Shown here piece by piece: positions 8,979 to 16,545 of a stretch of DNA of 64,000 nt (position 1 is the stretch's first letter; each line of letters starts with the position of its first letter). Made by a program: the position numbers and the translations under genes. This DNA is from Dyadobacter sp. MSC1_007 (GTDB taxonomy: Bacteria; Bacteroidota; Bacteroidia; Cytophagales; Spirosomataceae). The stretch spans positions 434,001 through 498,000 of the forward strand of contig NZ_JAMOZL010000005.1 in NCBI RefSeq assembly GCF_023667495.1, given 5' to 3'. Under the pieces are notes generated by a model, which saw only the letters and a list, made by a program, of their open reading frames with translations, was not told the origin of the DNA and ran no database searches.

Positions 8979-10358
8979 ATGAAGAATCTCGACACGAAGG
9001 CAGGCGTTATATTGGCATTGATAGCAATTTCATGGGCGTCGACGGCGCAAGTCCGGATCAACGACCCCGGCCGTGTAGTGGAAAGACAGGCCGAGAATAG
9101 GGCAAACCGCAAAATCGACCAGGCGGTGGACAAAGGCTTTGATTCATTGGAAGAAGGGGTAGGAAATATTTTCAAGAAAAAGGAAAAGAAAGCGGGCGAA
9201 AATCCTGACAGACAAGGTAAGGAACAGACTAAGGATAAGGCGCAGACAGAGAATGCACCCGGCAGTACCGCTATTGAACCATCAGCAGCTGGCAAGCCGG
9301 ATAAGCCGACATTGAAATCATACAGTAAATTCGATTTCATGCCCGGAGAAAAAATAGTGGCTGTCGAAGATTTTTCGCAGGATGCCGTGGGTGATTTTCC
9401 AGCCAAATGGAACACGAATTCAACCGGCGAAGTGGTGACTATCGAAGGAACCGAGGGGAAATGGCTGCTGCTTGGACCTAAGGGCGTTTTTTATCCGGAA
9501 TTTGTAAATGCATTGCCAGACAATTTTACACTTGAATTCAATCTTGCAAGCACGTCCGAGTTCAGCTTCTACTCCGGCTTTCTTAGAACGATCATGGCGG
9601 AGGTTGGCGATGCGGCGAAAGACTTTACCAAATGGCATTGGTACGACGGCGACAAGGTGAATGGGCTGGAAGTGGGCCTTCACCCGACCGACCCGGGTGC
9701 CACGCAGGGGATGTCGAATTTCAACGTGTTTTCATCTGAGCAGGGAACTTCGTTAATGAAAAACGACAAGAGCATTCCGGCATTTCACACACCAGATCAT
9801 AATGTGGTCAAAGTGTCCATCTGGCGGCAGAAAGCGCGTTTTCGACTTTATGTGGATGATTCCAAAATCTGGGACCTGCCTCGGGCATTCCTTCCGGAAC
9901 GGAAATATAATTTCATTGCCTTCTCGACAGATGGCTATGAAGCAGAAAACAAGTATTTCATTTCTAATCTGCGCCTGGCAGTAGGAGCGCCGGATACCCG
10001 CAACAAACTCATTACGGAAGGCCGATTTTCAACAAGCGGCATCCTGTTCGATGTCAATTCCGCCACCATCAAACCCGAATCTTATGGTGTACTCAAAGAC
10101 ATCGCCGGCGTGCTTACCGAGAATGCAACCGTGAAGGTGAAAATCATCGGACATACCGACTCGGATGGCGATGACGCGGGTAATCTGGCATTGTCGAAAA
10201 AGAGAGCCGCAGCTGTGAAAGAGGCATTGGTCGATAACTTCACGATTGCAGCCACACGTATGGAAACCGATGGCAAGGGAGAAACCGAGCCAGCCCAACC
10301 CAATGCGACACCAGAGGGAAAAGCAGGTAACCGTCGGGTCGAATTCGTGAAATTGTAG
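8979..10358 (+). CDS. OmpA-family outer-membrane protein with central jelly-roll-like region
   Basis: A 459-residue exported protein. Signal peptide 1-23 ends in STAQ. A charged, low-complexity linker (about 30-110) is rich in K, E and Q. Residues about 115-335 look like a laminin-G/concanavalin-type beta domain that begins VAVEDFSQDAVGDFP and contains LPDNFTLEFNL. Residues about 350-459 are an OmpA peptidoglycan-binding domain with GILFDVNSATIKPES, IIGHTDSDG and GNRRVEFVKL. It probably links the outer membrane to peptidoglycan. The ligand of the central domain is unknown. Confidence 0.85.
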   Translation: MKNLDTKAGVILALIAISWASTAQVRINDPGRVVERQAENRANRKIDQAVDKGFDSLEEGVGNIFKKKEKKAGENPDRQGKEQTKDKAQTENAPGSTAIEPSAAGKPDKPTLKSYSKFDFMPGEKIVAVEDFSQDAVGDFPAKWNTNSTGEVVTIEGTEGKWLLLGPKGVFYPEFVNALPDNFTLEFNLASTSEFSFYSGFLRTIMAEVGDAAKDFTKWHWYDGDKVNGLEVGLHPTDPGATQGMSNFNVFSSEQGTSLMKNDKSIPAFHTPDHNVVKVSIWRQKARFRLYVDDSKIWDLPRAFLPERKYNFIAFSTDGYEAENKYFISNLRLAVGAPDTRNKLITEGRFSTSGILFDVNSATIKPESYGVLKDIAGVLTENATVKVKIIGHTDSDGDDAGNLALSKKRAAAVKEALVDNFTIAATRMETDGKGETEPAQPNATPEGKAGNRRVEFVKL

Positions 10359-10417
10359 CTTAGGCATGGTTTTTCCGTTGGCTCTTTCTAGCTTGCACGC
10401 ATTAAAAATCCTTTGAA

Positions 10418-11161
10418 ATGAAACGATATTTTGTAGTTCCAATCCTCGTATTGTCCATGATTTTAACTGGACTGCCAGGCCTTTGTCAGGCGCCGAAAAA
10501 GATACCCGCCGACAAGCAAAGAGCATTACAATGGAAGCCGGAAAAGGGGCAGTATTATTTCAGTCATTCACTGGTTTTCGACTACCAGAACAAGGCGGAA
10601 AAGACGAGCGGAAGCATTAAGGTGTATCTCGATCCAGTTAGCGGCGCCATGTGCTTTGTTAAAGCAAGCAGCTTTGGAGACGGGGGTAAGTCGTTTGACT
10701 TCATCATCGGTTTCCCCGACGGGCGTTACATTTACTGCGGCTCGGACGAGCAGGGGAAGAAGGTCCGTATTAATGAAGTGGTGAAAGAATTCAAACCCGA
10801 CGCGGACACCAAAACGCAGCAAAAGGAAGATTTTGCCACCTATTGTGTGCCAACTGTGAACAAACGCGTGGATTTTGGACTAGAAAGTACGGAATACGAC
10901 CTGACCTACGCTACATCCGGTAGCAAAGAAAAGATATGGCTTACCAGGACGCCATTCAGCGTGTATCCGCTTTACGGACTGGAATTTGTAGAAGGGGCAG
11001 TGAGCCTGCCGGTTTCATTCGATTACATGAACCTGCTGCCTTCCGATCTGCTTTTGACGGAGATCAACTCCAAAGACCTTACATTAAAGCTGACAAGCTT
11101 TGGCAAAGATCCCTTCACGGCCAATACAAAGGGTTACCAGTTGCTGAAAGTAAACGATTAA
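10418..11161 (+). CDS. Exported protein of unknown function
   Basis: A 247-residue protein with a clear signal peptide (residues 1-23, ending in GLCQ). The mature part is predicted beta-rich and carries several Y/F-rich strands, for example GQYYFSHSLVFDYQNK and YIYCGSDEQGKKVRINEV. I do not recognise a domain. It follows the OmpA-family gene by 59 bp on the same strand and may be co-transcribed with it. An outer-membrane or periplasmic location is inferred. A hairpin immediately downstream could end the transcript. Confidence 0.7.
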   Translation: MKRYFVVPILVLSMILTGLPGLCQAPKKIPADKQRALQWKPEKGQYYFSHSLVFDYQNKAEKTSGSIKVYLDPVSGAMCFVKASSFGDGGKSFDFIIGFPDGRYIYCGSDEQGKKVRINEVVKEFKPDADTKTQQKEDFATYCVPTVNKRVDFGLESTEYDLTYATSGSKEKIWLTRTPFSVYPLYGLEFVEGAVSLPVSFDYMNLLPSDLLLTEINSKDLTLKLTSFGKDPFTANTKGYQLLKVND

Positions 11162-11164
11162 CAA

Positions 11165-11199
11165 CTGTTCCGGCGATGGTATTGCCCTCGCCGGAACAG
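11165..11199. terminator. Hairpin between convergent genes, probable terminator
   Basis: A perfect 12-bp inverted repeat (11165-11176 with 11188-11199) has an 11-nt loop and sits in the 42-bp gap between convergent stops. The T-tracts are weak on both sides (TTGTTAAT on the minus strand), so termination is likely but not certain. Confidence 0.6.
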
Positions 11200-11203
11200 G
11201 ATA

Positions 11204-11728
11204 TTATGCATTTTCGGTCTCTGCGTTTTCAGCCACGGCACGCTCGGCCATTACTTCGGAAAGCGGGCGCATATTAGCTGGAATTTCTTCCTCCTTGTCT
11301 TCTTCCGCCGAATATGGGAATACGTCGAGGATTGGAGTGAGGTTAATATCCGTGGTTTCGTAAGGGATCAGGAAGTTGCGCATACTTTCGTTGATCCTGT
11401 CCAATGCTTGCTGGATGCCATCCGCATTCACCAGCATATAATTGACAATCTTCTTTTCCTTGCCGCTTTTCTCATCCACAGAAAAGTAAATCACCTTGGC
11501 TTTAAACCATTGCTCACCTTCCTCATAAGCAAAAAGGTCGGCCAGTCGCATGCGGCTGATGCTGGTCACGCTGAAATCGCTGGCACCGGTGACGATTTGT
11601 TTGTACAGCCTTGCTTCGGACTCCGTGTACGAAACTGCATCCACCAGGTACACCTCATTGATCGTCTTAAGGCTACCTGCTTCATCTTCTTTTTGATACC
11701 GAATTTTTCCTAAATACCAGCTGGCCAT
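11204..11728 (-). CDS. DUF4494-family protein
   Basis: A 174-residue soluble protein that begins MASWYLGKIRYQKEDE, a pattern I associate with the DUF4494 family of Bacteroidota. Other family-like parts are AVSYTESEAR, ADLFAYEEGEQWFKAKV and VNYMLVNADG. The family is widely conserved in the phylum but its function is unknown. No signal peptide or TM helix is present, so it is probably cytosolic. The C-terminal 30 residues are acidic and probably disordered. It stands alone, convergent with the exported-protein gene before it. Confidence 0.8.
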   Translation of the reverse strand: MASWYLGKIRYQKEDEAGSLKTINEVYLVDAVSYTESEARLYKQIVTGASDFSVTSISRMRLADLFAYEEGEQWFKAKVIYFSVDEKSGKEKKIVNYMLVNADGIQQALDRINESMRNFLIPYETTDINLTPILDVFPYSAEEDKEEEIPANMRPLSEVMAERAVAENAETENA

Positions 11729-11873
11729 AATCGTTTTGAATGTTGAAAATTAAAGTCTGCAAATGTAGAAGCTTGACCGAAAGCACGCAAAAAATAAGTC
11801 TATAAACTAATAATCCCTGCTGTATGTATGCGTTCTGATACCTACTGTTTAACTTGCGTAAAATAAATTGATA

Positions 11874-12506
11874 ATGAAAAAGCATTTTTGGTTGGCTGCG
11901 ATCGTGTTGGTTGCGGCAGTTATGACGGGTTGTGGCGTTGGAAAACAGGTTTCGGAGGCGAAGGCTTTCGGGGATTGTAAATATGATATTGCCTCTGTTG
12001 ACAGTGTTTATCTTGCCGGGATCGATATCAGGGAGTTCAGGAATGTGAAGAGTTTCAATGATTTTGACCTGGCCAGATATCCGGGACTTGCGATGGGTTT
12101 ATTGCGTAAAAATGTTCCCCTGGATCTTCGGGTGAATGTAGATATCACCAACCCTACCCGTAAGCGTGCCGCGATCAATCAGCTTGAATATAAAGTGCTT
12201 TTGTCTGAAAGTGAGATCTTTAACGGCTATTTGAGCCAACTGATCGAGGTGTTGCCGGGAACTAGTCCTACACGGGTGCCAGTAAGCTTGAAAACCAATG
12301 CTTACCACTTGATTTCCAATGATAAAACACGTGACCAGTTCGTGAATATGATCCTGTCCCTGACCGGAAAGTCGGACGCTAAACCTACCAAATTCGTAGT
12401 GAAGGTAAGGCCGACGCTCGATCTGGCCGGAAAGCAGGTGAATTATCCGGGCTATATCACATTTGAGAAAGAAATAACCAGCCAGATGATTACCGGATCG
12501 CGGTAG
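11874..12506 (+). CDS. Lipoprotein, LEA14-like
   Basis: A 210-residue protein starting at ATG 11874 (a TTG six bases upstream is in frame but less likely). It has a lipoprotein signal peptide with a lipobox ending in Cys20 (VMTGC). The mature region has an NVDITNPTRKRAAINQLEY stretch that resembles LEA14/water-stress type beta domains (NPT motif after alternating strands). This suggests a single beta-sandwich anchored to a membrane face. Function unknown. The next gene is 45 bp downstream on the same strand. Confidence 0.72.
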   Translation: MKKHFWLAAIVLVAAVMTGCGVGKQVSEAKAFGDCKYDIASVDSVYLAGIDIREFRNVKSFNDFDLARYPGLAMGLLRKNVPLDLRVNVDITNPTRKRAAINQLEYKVLLSESEIFNGYLSQLIEVLPGTSPTRVPVSLKTNAYHLISNDKTRDQFVNMILSLTGKSDAKPTKFVVKVRPTLDLAGKQVNYPGYITFEKEITSQMITGSR

Positions 12507-12551
12507 TTTTCGGTAGAAATGTAAGCACTCCAAAACCAACAGCACACCGTT

Positions 12552-14375
12552 TTGAAGCTATTTTTAGAGAATCCTCATTTGTTTGAGTATTACAGCATTG
12601 TTATAGCCCTGCTGGCACTTTTCGGAGCGACTTTTTGGGTCGAAAAAATGCTTTCCTGGCGTAAATGGCTTGGAATAGCTCTTTTGACAGCCCCGGTTCT
12701 CTACTTCTTTCTGCTGCTGGATGCATACACCGTCAATATCCCCTATACCGACGACTTTAACCTTCTAGAAACGGTACTGAAAATCCGTCAGGCTGATAGC
12801 TTTTCGGATGCGATCAAAGCGCTGTTCGAGCAGGTGAACCAGCATCGATTCGCTTTTGAGCGTATTGTGATGCTGATCATGGTGCTTTTTACGGGGACGG
12901 TCAATATCAAAACACAGATTTTTATTGGTAACCTGTTCCTGCTCGGGATCAGTTATCTGCTGTTTAAAGCGCTTAAAAAAGAACAGGTATCGTGGTATTA
13001 TTTTATCCCTGTGCCCTATGTGCTTTTTAATCTGGTTTATTTCGAAAATGCATACTGGGGTATCGCGGCGTTACAGAATACACCACTGATTTTTTTCGCA
13101 ATGCTCTCCGCGTATGGACTCGCCCGGAATGACTCGAAAGGCCTCTATTTAGGAATTGCCGCCGCTTTGCTGACCACATTCACCAGCGGCAGCGGGCTGC
13201 TCACCTGGATCATCGGGCTGGTGATATTGTGTTTTCAGAAGCGGTTCAAGTTGGCAATCTGGTGGTTATTGGCGATGGTAGCCGTGCTGCTTTTCTATTT
13301 CCTGTTTGACTATTACTTCATTCCTTCGCAAGGGGACAAAGTTTGGAAACATCCGATCTTCAATACCATTTCTATATTTGGCTTTTGGGGAAATGCACTG
13401 TACCTGGACGTGCGGCATCCACTGGTTCCCGCTTTTCATAAAGATTTGATCGCTTGTGTGCTCCTGGGAGCTGGAATTGCTGCATTGTTTGCCACCTGGA
13501 CCATCCGGTTGCTCATAAGGCGGAAGCCGGTCTGGAGTGATTGGTTTTTATTGGGTGCATTGATGTTCGTGATGGGTACGGGTGCCATGTTTGTCATCAG
13601 CAGGCCTATCAATAATTACCTCATGTACGGAGGCAATGTGTTTTCGCGGCGCTATATGACATTCGGCGTGGCTATTTTAGCCACAGCTTACATATGTCTC
13701 ATTATCTGTCTCAAAGATTTCAAATCACTGAAAAGGCTAGCTGTAACAGTGGCTGTTCTGGGTTTTGTACTGCTGAATTTCGTAAGTTATTACCTGTCGG
13801 TTGTCCAGATCCGGAAGCTTCACGACGAGCTGGTTCTGGATAGTTACTTTTGGAAAAATTATAGCACCTTCCTGACCGTAGGAGACAAATTCAGCGACAT
13901 TCCATTCTGGAACCACCCTACCCGCATGAGAGACCTGATCAGAACGCTGGAATCTACGGAACTGTCGGATTTCTACCGCTTCCACAACATTCCGGACCAT
14001 CAGAAGCTGATCAACCAAACTGCAACGTCGGGGGCGTTAAAAGGGGAGTTTGATGCGGTATTCGATGTCCGCAATGGCGAAAGCAACCTGCCGATGAGGT
14101 ATTACAAATTCCAGTTCAAACCCGCGGACGACCAGAAAGGACCTTTCTATTTTGTGTTGCAGTCGTCCAAACACAGCATTGTTCTTCCGGCGGTCCCGGC
14201 TCCGAATACGTTATCTGATTTTTTACAAAAAACTACCTATTATGGTGACGTTTACCGGTACTCACTGTACAAGCCAAAGCTTCCCGCAGGCACTTATAAG
14301 GCGTGGATCATGTCGCGAAGCAGCTCGGGAAGCTGGGAATCGGTATACACCGGTAAGCACGTACTTTTTTATTGA
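12552..14375 (+). CDS. Polytopic membrane protein, possible GT-C-type glycosyltransferase
   Basis: A 607-residue protein with about 11-12 TM helices. It begins with TTG at 12552: the frame opens after a stop at 12522 and has no ATG before residue 33. After the second TM helix an acidic Asp67-Asp68 pair (YTDDFN) sits in the first large outer loop, where GT-C glycosyltransferases such as the PMT and ArnT types keep their catalytic Asp. A C-terminal soluble domain of about 130 residues follows the last helix. A role in surface glycan assembly is an inference. No specific family was recognised. It ends 9 bp before an ATG in the xth frame. Confidence 0.65.
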   Translation: MKLFLENPHLFEYYSIVIALLALFGATFWVEKMLSWRKWLGIALLTAPVLYFFLLLDAYTVNIPYTDDFNLLETVLKIRQADSFSDAIKALFEQVNQHRFAFERIVMLIMVLFTGTVNIKTQIFIGNLFLLGISYLLFKALKKEQVSWYYFIPVPYVLFNLVYFENAYWGIAALQNTPLIFFAMLSAYGLARNDSKGLYLGIAAALLTTFTSGSGLLTWIIGLVILCFQKRFKLAIWWLLAMVAVLLFYFLFDYYFIPSQGDKVWKHPIFNTISIFGFWGNALYLDVRHPLVPAFHKDLIACVLLGAGIAALFATWTIRLLIRRKPVWSDWFLLGALMFVMGTGAMFVISRPINNYLMYGGNVFSRRYMTFGVAILATAYICLIICLKDFKSLKRLAVTVAVLGFVLLNFVSYYLSVVQIRKLHDELVLDSYFWKNYSTFLTVGDKFSDIPFWNHPTRMRDLIRTLESTELSDFYRFHNIPDHQKLINQTATSGALKGEFDAVFDVRNGESNLPMRYYKFQFKPADDQKGPFYFVLQSSKHSIVLPAVPAPNTLSDFLQKTTYYGDVYRYSLYKPKLPAGTYKAWIMSRSSSGSWESVYTGKHVLFY

Positions 14376-14399
14376 TGCCAACACATGGCTACCTCATCT

Positions 14400-15164
14400 A
14401 TGCAAATACTCACTTATAACCTCAATGGCATCCGCGCCGCGTTGAAAAACGGGTTGCTAGACTGGCTTCAGACCACATCCGCTGACATTTTGTGCTTCCA
14501 GGAAGTAAAGGCGACGCCCGACGTCGTGGATCTTTCCGGTTTTCAGGCGCTGGGTTATGAGCTGGTTGGCTGGCACGCCGCGGAGAAAAAAGGATACAGC
14601 GGTGTCGCGATATTCTCAAAAATACGTCCCGATCAAGTCATTGCAGGTTGTTCAATCCCTGCTTATGATATGGAAGGTCGCGTGCTCAGGGCTGATTTCG
14701 GGGATATTACGATCCTGAACTGCTATTTTCCCTCCGGGACGAGCGGCGAGATCAGGCAGGGCGTAAAAATGAAGTTCCTGGCCGACTTTTTTGAATGGGT
14801 AAATGAATTGAGAAAAGAACGCCCGAACCTGATCATTTGCGGGGACTACAACATCGCACACACGGAAATAGACATTCATGACCCGGTAAGAAACAAAAAG
14901 TCGTCCGGATTTTTGCCCGAAGAACGCGCCTGGATGACCAGCTGGTTTGGAAATGGCTACACCGACGCATTCCGTTACAAAAACCCGACATTGCGGGAAT
15001 ATTCGTGGTGGACTTACCGCGCAGGCGCGAGAGCGAATAACAAAGGCTGGCGTATCGATTACATTTCGGTGGCCGACACGATCAAAGACAGGATTGTGGC
15101 GAGCCGACAGTTCAATGATGCCGTGCATTCGGACCATTGTCCTGTATGGTTGGAAATCCACTGA
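14400..15164 (+). CDS. xth: Exodeoxyribonuclease III
   Basis: AP endonuclease/3' exonuclease of the exonuclease-endonuclease-phosphatase fold, acting in base excision repair. With the start at ATG 14400 (MQILTYNLNGIRAALK) it is 254 residues, matching the family. An in-frame ATG at 14385 would add five residues. Metal and catalytic motifs are present: CFQEVKA, GYSGVAIFSK, GDYNIAHTEIDIH, WRIDYISV and HSDHCPVW. It follows a membrane-protein gene closely, but no functional link is evident. Confidence 0.95.
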   Translation: MQILTYNLNGIRAALKNGLLDWLQTTSADILCFQEVKATPDVVDLSGFQALGYELVGWHAAEKKGYSGVAIFSKIRPDQVIAGCSIPAYDMEGRVLRADFGDITILNCYFPSGTSGEIRQGVKMKFLADFFEWVNELRKERPNLIICGDYNIAHTEIDIHDPVRNKKSSGFLPEERAWMTSWFGNGYTDAFRYKNPTLREYSWWTYRAGARANNKGWRIDYISVADTIKDRIVASRQFNDAVHSDHCPVWLEIH

Positions 15165-15232
15165 GTATCCAGCGTCAAACCGACTTTCGAAAACGGTGTT
15201 ATTTGCGTATTTTTGATTGAAATGAAAACTCA

Positions 15233-15823
15233 ATGCACGTTATGGAGATCTCAATGCCGGTGACTTTAAGAATGGGCGACCTGATGAGCGATGACGAGTT
15301 CTTTCAGTTCTGCCAGATAAACGACACACTAGAGTTCGAAAGGGACTCGCAAGGAAATGTCATTGTAATGTCACGGACGGGATCATTGAGCGGGCTTGTC
15401 AATACACATTTTACAGGGCACCTTTTCTCATGGAATGAGCGGCTGGGTTTAGGAGTAATGTTTAGTTCATCAACCGGCTTCACATTGCCAAATGGCGCTG
15501 TAAGATCTCCGGATGCTTCCTGGATAAGGAACGAAAGATGGGACCGTCTTTCAGAAGACGAAAAAGAGAAATTCGCACCCATTTGCCCAGATTTCGTGGT
15601 TGAAGTGCGTTCCAAATCGGATGAACCTAAATACCTTTCCGATAAAATGAAAGAATACATAGCCAACGGCGCCCGCCTCGGTTGGTTGATCGACCGGTTT
15701 GAGAAAAAAGCTTATATATTTCGGCAAGACGGTTCTGTCGAGACAGCAGAAATTAATGCAGTGCTATCCGGCGAAGATGTGCTGCCAGGCTTTACACTCG
15801 ATCTGGGAGAACTGATCAAATAG
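15233..15823 (+). CDS. Uma2-family protein (DUF820, PD-(D/E)XK fold)
   Basis: A 196-residue protein of the Uma2 family, which adopts a restriction-endonuclease-like fold and is often present in many copies in Cytophagales and cyanobacteria. The acidic site residues are visible in RSPDASWI and PDFVVEVRSKSDE, followed by EYIANGARLGWLID and the C-terminal DVLPGFTLDL. The biological role of the family is unresolved. A TATTTTTG box at 15208-15215 precedes the start and could be the -7 element of its promoter. ATG 15233 is used; 15242 is an alternative. Confidence 0.88.
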   Translation: MHVMEISMPVTLRMGDLMSDDEFFQFCQINDTLEFERDSQGNVIVMSRTGSLSGLVNTHFTGHLFSWNERLGLGVMFSSSTGFTLPNGAVRSPDASWIRNERWDRLSEDEKEKFAPICPDFVVEVRSKSDEPKYLSDKMKEYIANGARLGWLIDRFEKKAYIFRQDGSVETAEINAVLSGEDVLPGFTLDLGELIK

Positions 15824-15851
15824 GCATACCTCGTTTTTAAATTACTCAATT

Positions 15852-16457
15852 TTGTTTCGCTACTTCCTCATTTACAAGCCATTCGGAATGCTTTCGCAAT
15901 TTACCCGCGAAGGCGACAACCAAACACTGGCTGATCTCGGTTGTCCTTTTCCAAAAGATGTTTACCCCGTCGGTCGACTGGATGCGGATAGCGAAGGTCT
16001 TTTGCTTTTAACCAATGATAATTACCTGAAAACCAAATTGCTGGAACCGCGTAACCGGCATACGCGCACTTATTACGTGCAAGTGGAAGGTGAGGTAACG
16101 CAAGACGCGTGTGAAGTGCTCAGTGCCGGAGTTACCATATCAATCAACGGGAAGCAATATAAAACGCTCCCCGCACACGCAACCCCCATTGCTGAACCTA
16201 CACTTCCTGAAAGAAACCCTCCGATCCGTTTCCGGCAGAATATTCCAACCTCGTGGCTATCGCTTACGATACGTGAGGGTAAAAACCGGCAGGTCCGGCG
16301 GATGACGGCAAGTGTGGGATTTCCTACGCTTCGGCTGGTACGCTGGTCTATTGGAAAAATTTCATTGGCTGACGCTAAACCCGATTTTCCTAAACCAGGG
16401 GACGTATGGGAAGTTACGGCAAAAGATGCCAAACTTTTTTACGAAGGCGCCTTTTAA
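15852..16457 (+). CDS. RluE-like rRNA pseudouridine synthase
   Basis: A 201-residue pseudouridine synthase of the RsuA/RluB/E/F group. It lacks an N-terminal S4 domain, as in RluE, which modifies 23S rRNA U2457 in E. coli. The catalytic motif GRLDADSEGLLLLTND contains the conserved Asp, and the C-terminal GKNRQVRRM motif is complete. The start is TTG at 15852: the protein then begins MFRYFLIYKPFGMLSQF as in homologues and no ATG or GTG precedes it in the gap. The exact target uridine is inferred. Confidence 0.88.
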   Translation: MFRYFLIYKPFGMLSQFTREGDNQTLADLGCPFPKDVYPVGRLDADSEGLLLLTNDNYLKTKLLEPRNRHTRTYYVQVEGEVTQDACEVLSAGVTISINGKQYKTLPAHATPIAEPTLPERNPPIRFRQNIPTSWLSLTIREGKNRQVRRMTASVGFPTLRLVRWSIGKISLADAKPDFPKPGDVWEVTAKDAKLFYEGAF

Positions 16458-16483
16458 GGAGCCGATAAAACATTAGGCCCGAC

Positions 16484-16513
16484 TTGCCAAACCGGAGAGA
16501 AGGCTTAATTTTG
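16484..16513 (+). promoter_or_regulatory. Bacteroidota-type promoter of mutS
   Basis: TTG at 16484-16486 and TAATTTTG at 16506-16513 are 19 bp apart. This agrees with the -33 TTG and -7 TAnnTTTG pattern of the Bacteroidota primary sigma factor. The predicted start of transcription is about 25-30 nt before the TTG start codon of mutS. Confidence 0.6.
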
Positions 16514-16545
16514 TACAAATCCTGTTCTTAAAATTAGGCTCATAA

